Below, piece after piece: positions 36,906 through 44,231 of a DNA stretch of 64,000 bases. Each line of letters starts with the position of its first letter. Position 1 is the first letter of the stretch. The DNA lies in the NCBI GenBank assembly GCA_022820125.1, contig JAJEGA010000001.1:1-64000 (forward strand). The letters are read 5' to 3'. The translations under genes were made by a program, and so were the position numbers. This DNA is from Anaerolineae bacterium. Its GTDB lineage: Bacteria > Chloroflexota > Anaerolineae > Aggregatilineales > Phototrophicaceae. The notes below the pieces were generated by a model. The model saw only the letters and a program-made list of their open reading frames with translations. It ran no database searches and was not told the origin of the DNA.

Positions 36906-36977
36906 AGCCTCCGATGAGATTTGAACTCATGACCTCGCCCTTACCAAGGGAGCGCTCTACCCCTGAGCTACGGAGGC
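36906..36977 (-). tRNA. tRNA-Thr (GGT anticodon)
   Basis: 72 nt with discriminator base. Acceptor GCCTCCG/CGGAGGC; D-arm GCTCAGGGGTAGAGC; anticodon loop TTGGTAA; T-arm ATGAG-TTCAAAT-CTCAT. One T-C mismatch in the anticodon stem is notable but tolerated. Confidence 0.9.
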
Positions 36978-37021
36978 GCGGAACCGCCCGCCTCAATGAG
37001 ACGAATGGTCCATGTAAACAG

Positions 37022-37104
37022 TGGGCCGGACTGGATTCGAACCAGTGTAGGCTCTCGCCAGCGAATTTACAGTCCGCCCCCTTTAGCCACTCGGGCACCG
37101 ACCC
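37022..37104 (-). tRNA. tRNA-Tyr (GTA anticodon)
   Basis: 83 nt, class II with a long variable arm (GGCGAGAGCC). Acceptor GGGTCGG/CCGGCCC; anticodon loop CTGTAAA flanked by GCGGA and TTCGC; T-loop TTCGAAT. Confidence 0.95.
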
Positions 37105-37127
37105 AACTCATACGGCTGTTAAGCCCT

Positions 37128-37200
37128 AGCCACCACTGGGACTCGAACCCAGAACAACCTGTTTACAAAACAGGCGCTCTGCCAATTGAGCTATGGTGGC
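37128..37200 (-). tRNA. tRNA-Thr (TGT anticodon)
   Basis: 73 nt. Acceptor GCCACCA/TGGTGGC; anticodon arm CCTGT-TTTGTAA-ACAGG; T-arm CTGGG-TTCGAGT-CCCAG. First gene of the tRNA/ribosomal block, just downstream of the promoter at 37212-37240. Confidence 0.95.
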
Positions 37201-37211
37201 GCAGCCGCGAA

Positions 37212-37240
37212 ATTGTACCACGCCAGCAGAGCGTCCTCAA
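37212..37240 (-). promoter_or_regulatory. Promoter of the tRNA-rpmG-secE-nusG-rplKA block
   Basis: On the minus strand TTGAGG (37240-37235), exactly 17 nt, and TACAAT (37217-37212). The transcription start would be near 37205, a few bases before the tRNA-Thr 5' end. Confidence 0.6.
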
Positions 37241-37318
37241 GGTTCGCCTCCCGCGACGATCGCTGATTCTACGACGCCGCGCCTGCCCTGTCAAGATTGG
37301 ACGGCTCAGCGATCGCGC

Positions 37319-38317
37319 TTAAAGCTCATGGGCGCCTTGTCCCCGCCGATGGCGCTGATACAGCTCAAAGACATCAACATCCATCTGCTTAAAGATATGG
37401 ATCATATCGATATGCACCCAGTTCGTCATCAGCTTGTCGCCGCTGCGTTCCCAAAAGTCCATAATGCGCCAGCGCAATGTATTGCCGCTGGCCGGAATGG
37501 TGAGGAACTCGCCATTATGCACGGCGACCAGACTGGGCCAACCGGTCGATACCGCAAATCTACCCTCAGCGTAACGCGCATTATGCGAACCCTCCCAAGT
37601 CCCCGACAAGCCATGCAGGAATACCGTATGGACCTTGTCGAGAAACTCCGCCAGGTTCCTCGTCGTGCCAATGCCGCTGGGGCTGTTCCAGACCATGTTT
37701 GGATCCCAGTAGAGTTCCATCGGCTGATCCTTGCGCACCAGCCCAAAGAGCATCGCCTCGACCAGCAGCAAAGTCTGGCGCGTCTCATCCGCGCTTTGCT
37801 CGCTTTGCAGCAGGCCGCTGCCGATCTTGACCTTAGGCCGCAGCCCTTCAATTGCCGGCGCCGCCCAGCCAAGCTGGAAACCGCCCTGCTGCATCACATC
37901 AATGAGGTCGAGCAGAAGGTAGGTTTTGACGATCTTGCCGGCTTCAAGCGACATAACCTCGCCGAAGCGAATCAGCGTCTCTGTCCCCGTCGCCGCGATA
38001 CCGTTCCAATCTTCTCGGAACGTGCCGTGAAAATAACCGGAGGCGCTCACCCAATCCTGATCGCGATAGCGCCCCGCGAGCAGCACATCGCAGCGGCGCC
38101 GCAAATCGGGAAATGAACGCAGCAGCGGCTGCCAGAACTGCTCGATCAGCGCGTCCGCCCCATGAATGTCGTTATAGGGTTCGGGTCCATGCCAGGCGAT
38201 ATCATCGCGCGTATGCGCCTTGAGGATAGCTGGAACCTGGCTCGCGTCCGATTCGTTCATCGCCCGCCAAAACGCGCTGACGGTTTCGCGGTTGCGCTGC
38301 GCTGTAGAGGTTGCCAT
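37319..38317 (-). CDS. SnoaL-like tandem NTF2-fold protein (copy 1)
   Basis: 332 residues made of two SnoaL/NTF2-like domains (about 1-150 and 175-320). N-terminal ETVSAFWRAMNESDASQVPA, with HTRDDIAWHGPEP, PLLRSFPDLRRR and GYFHGTF; the second half repeats the theme (DPNMVWNSPSGIGTTRNLAE). AGGAGA precedes the start. It is downstream of the CUT1 importer genes on the same strand and paralogous to the protein at 43023. Polyketide-cyclase-type annotation is structural only; in importer operons these proteins may bind or isomerise a sugar derivative. Confidence 0.7.
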   Translation of the reverse strand: MATSTAQRNRETVSAFWRAMNESDASQVPAILKAHTRDDIAWHGPEPYNDIHGADALIEQFWQPLLRSFPDLRRRCDVLLAGRYRDQDWVSASGYFHGTFREDWNGIAATGTETLIRFGEVMSLEAGKIVKTYLLLDLIDVMQQGGFQLGWAAPAIEGLRPKVKIGSGLLQSEQSADETRQTLLLVEAMLFGLVRKDQPMELYWDPNMVWNSPSGIGTTRNLAEFLDKVHTVFLHGLSGTWEGSHNARYAEGRFAVSTGWPSLVAVHNGEFLTIPASGNTLRWRIMDFWERSGDKLMTNWVHIDMIHIFKQMDVDVFELYQRHRRGQGAHEL

Positions 38318-38408
38318 GTGGGGTCTCCTGAGTGAATAGATGATGTCTCGTATGCCGCATTGATTCGACTTTCATGCCTTGCGCTATTGCCAGTAATCCA
38401 GGCTTGGC

Positions 38409-39413
38409 TCAGCCCTTGACCGCGCCGGCCGCCAAACCCTTGATCAGATGCTTCTGGAAGAAGAGGATAACCACGATGATGGGTATGGTTGCGGAGACCG
38501 ACGCCGCCGCCGCCAGCGTCAACTGCGCGGGATCCTCCGCGCCAGTGTAGCGCGAGATAGCGACCGGCAGCGTCCAATTGGTCTGCGTCAAGACGCGCAC
38601 CAGCAAGAATTCATTGTATGCCAGCAGCAGGGTGAAAAGCGCGGTTGAGATGATGCCGGGCCAGGCGACTGGCACGATGACATTCAGGAACGAGGTCAGG
38701 CGGTTCGCGCCGTCAACCATCGCCGATTCTTCGAGGTCTTTTGGCACTTCCATGAAAAAGCTGCGCAGCATCCAGATCGTGAAGGGCTGATTAACGGCGA
38801 CCAGAGCGATAATCACCAGGATATGCGTATCCAGCAGGTTCATCAGCGAGCCGATCCAGAAATAAGGCAGGACGAATGCCAGCCGCGGCAGCGCGCGGAA
38901 AGCCAGCGCCGCGATCAGAATGACAACTGCCGCCATGCCGGCGTAGCGCGCCAGGGCATAACCCGCCAGGCAGCCGATGCTGATCGAGGTGAGGATGGTG
39001 AAAACCGTGACGATGATCGTGTTTATGAAATACTTGTAATACTTTTGCATATAAACCAATTGCGGGATCGCCCAGAGCAAGAGGCCGTATCCGATCAAGC
39101 CGCCGATGTAAATCCAGGTGGACTTGATGGGAAGATAACGGGCGAAGAGCATGAGACAGGTGATGACAACCGCCGCCATCAGGATGAAGTAGCCCACGGA
39201 CGAGCCCGCCTCCGGCAGCGAGCGAATCCAGACATCCTGATAATTCGCCCAGGTCGGTTCAAAGATGAATACAGGCTGGCGCGAAAAGGCGTCCTTAAAT
39301 GTCTTGAACGATTGCAGGGTCGTCCAAAAGAAGGGGACCAGGCTGTAGACGGCGAAGATGACCAGCACGAGGTGTACCAATACGCGACCGGCCGGGCTGT
39401 TCACGCGGTCCAT
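38409..39413 (-). CDS. CUT1 sugar ABC permease, MalG-type, with extra membrane segment (system 2)
   Basis: 334 residues from the ATG at 39413 (GCGGAG upstream); the previous stop ends 1 nt before it. MalG features: EAA loop DLEESAMVDGANRLTSFLNV and C-terminal GLAAGAVKG. Unlike typical MalG, residues about 80-130 insert two hydrophobic segments (FILMAAVVITCLMLFARYL and WIYIGGLIGYGLLLWAIPQL) before the core, so about eight helices are predicted. Confidence 0.87.
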   Translation of the reverse strand: MDRVNSPAGRVLVHLVLVIFAVYSLVPFFWTTLQSFKTFKDAFSRQPVFIFEPTWANYQDVWIRSLPEAGSSVGYFILMAAVVITCLMLFARYLPIKSTWIYIGGLIGYGLLLWAIPQLVYMQKYYKYFINTIIVTVFTILTSISIGCLAGYALARYAGMAAVVILIAALAFRALPRLAFVLPYFWIGSLMNLLDTHILVIIALVAVNQPFTIWMLRSFFMEVPKDLEESAMVDGANRLTSFLNVIVPVAWPGIISTALFTLLLAYNEFLLVRVLTQTNWTLPVAISRYTGAEDPAQLTLAAAASVSATIPIIVVILFFQKHLIKGLAAGAVKG

Positions 39414-39414
39414 G

Positions 39415-40278
39415 TTAGCGCTCCGCAATCTGCTCTTTGTACATCAAATAGAGAAATGGCACGAGCACAACCATAATGCCAATGACGGTCAATATCGCCA
39501 TGGCGTTCGACTTGCCCAGTCGCTGAAACTGCATTGCCGTCAGGAAGGTATAGGTCATGACCGTATCCGCTTTGAATTGAGGATTCAGCTCAGATAAGAC
39601 AAAGACGCTGTCGAAGACGCGGTAGGAATCCATGATCGAAAATAGCAGGATGAAAACGGTGAGCGAGCTGACGTAGGGGATGACGATATGGCGGATCTTC
39701 TGCAAGCGACTGGCGCCGTCAATCGACGCCGCTTCAATCATTTCGGCCGGCAGGGTCTGCAAGCCGGCGAAATAGACGACGATGGTGAAGGGCGTGACGT
39801 ACCAGATGCCGAAGATGATGATCAGCGTCTTGACTGAAGTCTCGTTGACGCGGAAGCGCGCGCCCGTCAACTCCTGATAAACCCAGGTTAACAAACCGGA
39901 TGGCTCCCAGAGCTGCTTAAACATAATCGTGCCGATCACGGGCACAATGATAAAAGGCAGCAGGAAAATCGAAAGATATACGCCGCGCGTCAAACCGGAG
40001 ACCTGGTCGAGGAAGAGCGCGATAATGAAGCCGATCACGACCCAGCTCGGCACGACTATGGCGATATAGAGCGCGGTGAAATTGAACGAGCGCCAGAAGA
40101 AGGGATCATTCAGGATTTCGATGTAATTGCGAAAGCCGACGAATTCCGGCGCGGTAATGTTGCGGAAGGTCATGTATTGCATCGCCAGCCACAATGCCAT
40201 CAGCAGCGGCACAACCATCAGCAGCAGCATGACGACGATGCTGGGCGAGGCGAAGGCGAAGAAAGTGTTGCGTTTCAT
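39415..40278 (-). CDS. CUT1 sugar ABC permease, MalF-type (system 2)
   Basis: 287 residues with about six helices (FAFASPSIVVMLLLMVVPLL first) and the EAA loop EMIEAASIDGASRLQKIRHI. It is followed immediately by the MalG-type permease. The binding-protein gene lies 86 nt upstream. Confidence 0.9.
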   Translation of the reverse strand: MKRNTFFAFASPSIVVMLLLMVVPLLMALWLAMQYMTFRNITAPEFVGFRNYIEILNDPFFWRSFNFTALYIAIVVPSWVVIGFIIALFLDQVSGLTRGVYLSIFLLPFIIVPVIGTIMFKQLWEPSGLLTWVYQELTGARFRVNETSVKTLIIIFGIWYVTPFTIVVYFAGLQTLPAEMIEAASIDGASRLQKIRHIVIPYVSSLTVFILLFSIMDSYRVFDSVFVLSELNPQFKADTVMTYTFLTAMQFQRLGKSNAMAILTVIGIMVVLVPFLYLMYKEQIAER

Positions 40279-40364
40279 CTCTTGGCTAAAAACTTCTCAA
40301 TCATCACTGACGCAGGAGCAGGGGATCCCACAGGACCCCCTGCAAATGTTCAAGTCAGGCGCTC

Positions 40365-41657
40365 CTAGCCCTCGATATAACCTTGCGCGGTCGCTTCAGT
40401 GATGTAATCGGCGGCGGCGGCTTCAAGCGCTTCTTCCGACGTCATATCGCCGGGCCATACCAGCGGCAGATACTGCTCCAGCTTGGCGATGGCGATGGAG
40501 ACCGCCGGGTTCACGGCATAATTCCCGATGCCGTTGCCGATGGTCTCGTTGGCGGCCGGCAGGTAGGGTCCGCCATATTCGGCAGCCGAGTTGCGCGTAG
40601 TTGAGCCGACGGCGGCGGCCGCTTGCTGGCTGGCAGCGTCAGCCGTTTCCATGATCACCTGGAAGACCAGGTCCGGGTCGTTGGTGGTGTTGGTCGGGAT
40701 GAAGTAGAAATCCAGCCAAGCCGACCCAGCGCGCGGACCGCCCTCGACGACGCTCGGCGCCGGCGCGTAACCGATGACCTCGCCTAGGTCGGTGCGTTCT
40801 GGGTCAGCCATGGTTGCGGCGCGGCTGGCCCAGATCTTCGTCAGCGGCAAGCCGCCGTTGCCCATCGCCACCTGAATCTCGTTCAAGCCAAAGGCGACGC
40901 CATCGGCGCCGACGCAGCGGTTGACAGTCTCGATCATCAGATCGACCGCCGCTACGCCTTCGTCGCTGTTGAAGGCGGGCATATTGTCTTCAGCGAGATA
41001 ATCGCCGCCCATGGCGCGCAGCAGCATGAAGAATTCCAGCTCCCAGGCGCGCGAGCGCGATACATCCATGGCGTAAATCAATTCCCAATCCGGGTTGCCC
41101 AAGCCGACCTCGTCGCACCAGTTGAGCAGATCGTCATAGGTATCAGGCACTGCCCAGCCATTCTCTTCAAAGACATCAATTCGGTAGACCAGGTGCAGGG
41201 TATTGCCGACCACCGGCACGCCATAGATATTGCCGTTGTAGCTGGCGCTGTCCCAATAGCCTTGCGGGATATCACCGAGATCGTACTCATCCCAGTATTT
41301 CTCGACCAAATCGTTGAGCGGCATAACCCAGCCCGGCGCGCCCCAGTCGGCGATCTGGCCATTGGCGCCGTGCAGGATGTCATAGGGTGAATCGCCGCCG
41401 CCAGACAGCGCCAGGGCGACTTGCTCCCGCAGCGATGCCGAATCCAGCAGGTTGGTATTGACGGTGAGGTTGTCGACTTCGCTGCAGGCTTCCATCTCAG
41501 CCGCGTAGAATTCGGTAATGGCGAAGGGCCAGCTGATCATCTCAATCGTCACCGGCTCGGCCGGCGCGTCGATATTGCAGGCGTCTCCGCTTTGGGCGAA
41601 TGCCGGGACGCCGATGAGCAATCCCAGCAAAGACAGAACAATCAGAATCTTGCGCAT
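40365..41657 (-). CDS. CUT1 sugar ABC transporter substrate-binding protein (system 2)
   Basis: 430 residues from the ATG at 41657 (AGGAG 8 nt upstream). Signal peptide MRKILIVLSLLGLLIGVPAF with cleavage near AQS. SBP_bac_1 body: SPYDILHGANGQIADW, YNGNIYGVPVVGNTLHLVYR and AVGSTTRNSA near the C terminus. It follows the LacI-family regulator gene and precedes two permeases and a SnoaL-like gene. The ligand is unknown. Confidence 0.88.
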   Translation of the reverse strand: MRKILIVLSLLGLLIGVPAFAQSGDACNIDAPAEPVTIEMISWPFAITEFYAAEMEACSEVDNLTVNTNLLDSASLREQVALALSGGGDSPYDILHGANGQIADWGAPGWVMPLNDLVEKYWDEYDLGDIPQGYWDSASYNGNIYGVPVVGNTLHLVYRIDVFEENGWAVPDTYDDLLNWCDEVGLGNPDWELIYAMDVSRSRAWELEFFMLLRAMGGDYLAEDNMPAFNSDEGVAAVDLMIETVNRCVGADGVAFGLNEIQVAMGNGGLPLTKIWASRAATMADPERTDLGEVIGYAPAPSVVEGGPRAGSAWLDFYFIPTNTTNDPDLVFQVIMETADAASQQAAAAVGSTTRNSAAEYGGPYLPAANETIGNGIGNYAVNPAVSIAIAKLEQYLPLVWPGDMTSEEALEAAAADYITEATAQGYIEG

Positions 41658-41775
41658 AACATGCTCCTCATACACTTGGCTTTAAGCTTCTCTGACAGAA
41701 CAAAAAGGCGCGCTTTCTTCAAGCGACTGCCACCTTTTCCAACAACTGCGGGCGCGCCAGCGTCATCTTCATGGT

Positions 41776-42807
41776 TCATACCCTCGCTCGCAGATTCAAG
41801 CTCGTTGAGCCGCGCGCGATCAACTCCACGGGCAGGATGTGCTGCTGCGGTTCCACGCTGCCATTGGCAATCAAGCGCAGCAGACTATCGACCGCCAACT
41901 CGCCCATCCTGGACGTCGGCTGGCGCACCGTCGTCAGCGCCGGCTCAGTGACGCCGGACGACAAAACGCCGTCGTAACCAGCGATGGACAGGTCCTGCGG
42001 CACGCGAATGCCGCGTCCCTTCGCCAGCGACAAAACCTTGATCGCCACCGGATCGGTAAAAAAGAGAATCGCGGTCGGCGGGTTCGGCAGCGCGGTGAAG
42101 GTGTTCAGAGCGCGTTCGCCATAATCCTCTGCGCTGGCATTCGCCGAAATCACCAGGCAGGGATCGTAAGGGATATGAGCCTCTTGCAGCGCCTGAGCAT
42201 AACCGGCGTACCGGTCCTGGTCGGTCTCAAAAACTTCGGGCAGACGCTGAAAGCCGATCCGCCGATGCCCCAAGGCGATCAAATGCTCGGTCAGCAGGCG
42301 GGCGCCCTGGACGTGGTCGGTGGCGACATAAGACAGATCCGCATGGGGCAGCCGGCGCGGCAAGAAGATATGCGGCATGTCCTCTTCGGTCATCAGCTGC
42401 GATAGCGCCACCGTCTCGTCCAGCCCTTGGGGCCAGGCGATGATGATGCCGTCCACCTCGCGCGAACGGCACAAACTCTTGATGCGCTCGGCTTTGCCCG
42501 CCAACGATGTATAGAGGATCAGATTGTATTTGGATGCTTCAGAAGCCGACGCCATGCCGGGGATCAGTTCCGCCAAAAAGTCGGAGACGCGATAAATAGG
42601 ATAATTGACGACCAAGCCGATCTTGTCAGTGCGCTGGCGGCGAAGATTGCGCGCGGCGGCTGAGGGCTGATAGCCGAGATCATGGGCCGCCCGCAAGACG
42701 CGCGCCTTGGTATCGGGCGAGACGTATGGGCGGTCGTTCAGGGCCTTGGAAATGGTTGAGCGGGAGACGCCCAAAGCGTTTGAAAGGTCTTTAATCGTAA
42801 CAGACAT
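41776..42807 (-). CDS. LacI-family transcriptional regulator
   Basis: 343 residues. N-terminal HTH VTIKDLSNALGVSRSTISKA and hinge helix PSAAARNLRRQRTD, then a periplasmic-binding-protein-like effector domain (PTAILFFTDPVAIKVL, GYDGVLSSGVTEPALTTV). It sits directly upstream of the system 2 importer on the same strand, so it probably represses this operon and itself in response to a sugar. A candidate operator lies at 42846-42859. Confidence 0.92.
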   Translation of the reverse strand: MSVTIKDLSNALGVSRSTISKALNDRPYVSPDTKARVLRAAHDLGYQPSAAARNLRRQRTDKIGLVVNYPIYRVSDFLAELIPGMASASEASKYNLILYTSLAGKAERIKSLCRSREVDGIIIAWPQGLDETVALSQLMTEEDMPHIFLPRRLPHADLSYVATDHVQGARLLTEHLIALGHRRIGFQRLPEVFETDQDRYAGYAQALQEAHIPYDPCLVISANASAEDYGERALNTFTALPNPPTAILFFTDPVAIKVLSLAKGRGIRVPQDLSIAGYDGVLSSGVTEPALTTVRQPTSRMGELAVDSLLRLIANGSVEPQQHILPVELIARGSTSLNLRARV

Positions 42808-42845
42808 TGGTTATCAAACGGCGAAAGTCTCAAGAAAGTAGGCTG

Positions 42846-42859
42846 GGAAATCGATTTCC
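42846..42859. promoter_or_regulatory. Candidate LacI-family operator
   Basis: Perfect 14-nt palindrome GGAAATCGATTTCC with the central CG typical of LacI-family operators. It lies 39 nt before the regulator start and about 165 nt before the divergent SnoaL-like gene. Confidence 0.55.
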
Positions 42860-43022
42860 GATAGGGTAACATAAGTGTGCGCGATATGCAAGGATTTCGC
42901 GCAATTCCCCGCAGCCACCCAGCAGCAAAGCCAGAATGCGCTGCTGGCGGGGTTCATATCCGCCGGCTGCGCCTCAATCAAACAGGCGCCTCAATATCGA
43001 GTGAAAGGGCAGCGCGTGAGTT

Positions 43023-44060
43023 ATGACTGCGAGCGTACACAATGCCAATAAAGAGCGCATCAATACCCTGCGCGCCGCTCTATACGACATTGAGCCGGCG
43101 CAGCTTCCGCGGCAGCTGAACGGCATTTTCGCCGCCGACTGCGAAATTCATCTGGCTTCGCCCTTTGAAGATCTGGGCGGACCGGCTGAATTGCTGGAGC
43201 GCGCCTACCAACCACTAATTGAGGCAATCCCGGACTTGGAGCGGCGCGATTTCATCGTGATGGCAGGTCACTCGCCCGGTCAATGGAGCGGCAATTGGGT
43301 CGGCTGCGGCGGTCATTACATGGGCGTCTTCGAGCAGCCATGGCTTGATATTCCGCCGACCAAGCACCTGGTCTCCATGCGCTATCACGAGTTCTTTCGC
43401 TTTGTCGACGGCATGATTGTCGAGATGCAAGCGCTCTGGGATATCCCGGCGGTGATGATGCAAGCCCATGCCTGGCCGCTGTCGCCGAGTCTGGCGCCGG
43501 ATTGGCCCGTGATTCCCGCTCCCGCCTCAAATGACGGCATTATCACCGCGCCGCGCGATGGCGCAAAAGCGCAAGCCAGCGCGCAATTGGTGATGGACAT
43601 GCTGAAAGCCTTGCGCAATTCGCCACAGGGCGTGGAAGCCATGGAGCTGGATCGATATTGGCATCCCGGGATGATGTGGCACGGGCCCGCTGGCATCGGC
43701 TCAATGCGGCGCGTGTCGGGCTTCCGCAATTGGCATCAGACGCCTTTCCTTAAAGCGATGCCCGATCGATTCGCTTTTCTGGAAAAAGGCGTCATGTTCG
43801 GCGACGAAGACTATGTCGGTTTCACCGCCTGGCCCGGCGGCCAATCGACCTTGGTCGGCGACGGCTGGCTGGGGATCGCGCCCTCCGGTCAAAAGCTGAC
43901 GCGGCGCAGCCTGGATTTCTGGCGCTGCGAAAAGGGCTTGGTCCGCGAGAATTGGGTGCTGGTTGACCTGCTGCACATCTACGATCAACTTGGCGTCGAT
44001 GTCTTCGAGCGCATGCGAGAACTGACCAATTCGCGGCAAGCGAATCCAATCAAGGTCTGA
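43023..44060 (+). CDS. SnoaL-like tandem NTF2-fold protein (copy 2)
   Basis: 345 residues with two SnoaL-like halves: RAYQPLIEAIPDLERRDFIV, then CGGHYMGVF and PTKHLVSMRYHEFFRFVDG in the first; MELDRYWHPGMMWHGPAGIG in the second. The same order of conserved blocks is seen in copy 1 (DPNMVWNSPSGIG; DLLHIYDQLGVDVFE against DMIHIFKQMDVDVFE). It is divergent from the LacI-type regulator and leads into the ADP-ribosylglycohydrolase-like gene. Confidence 0.72.
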   Translation: MTASVHNANKERINTLRAALYDIEPAQLPRQLNGIFAADCEIHLASPFEDLGGPAELLERAYQPLIEAIPDLERRDFIVMAGHSPGQWSGNWVGCGGHYMGVFEQPWLDIPPTKHLVSMRYHEFFRFVDGMIVEMQALWDIPAVMMQAHAWPLSPSLAPDWPVIPAPASNDGIITAPRDGAKAQASAQLVMDMLKALRNSPQGVEAMELDRYWHPGMMWHGPAGIGSMRRVSGFRNWHQTPFLKAMPDRFAFLEKGVMFGDEDYVGFTAWPGGQSTLVGDGWLGIAPSGQKLTRRSLDFWRCEKGLVRENWVLVDLLHIYDQLGVDVFERMRELTNSRQANPIKV

Positions 44061-44231
44061 GCGCGCCTACTGCGCTTGTCTCGATTTTGTGGCTTGCAAC
44101 ATTATCCAATACAATCAGGCGAGGAACGCAGGCAGCGGCGCATCAAGCATCCAGCCCAGCGCCGAGCGCGGATCCAAAGCCGATGCCGCCCCGACCAGGC
44201 GACATAATCGCCTTTAGCAGGAGTATCAAAC

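Noticed and set aside
42808-43022. Riboswitch in the divergent LacI/SnoaL gap
   Set aside because: Apart from the operator-like palindrome no multi-helix fold or terminator-antiterminator pair was found.
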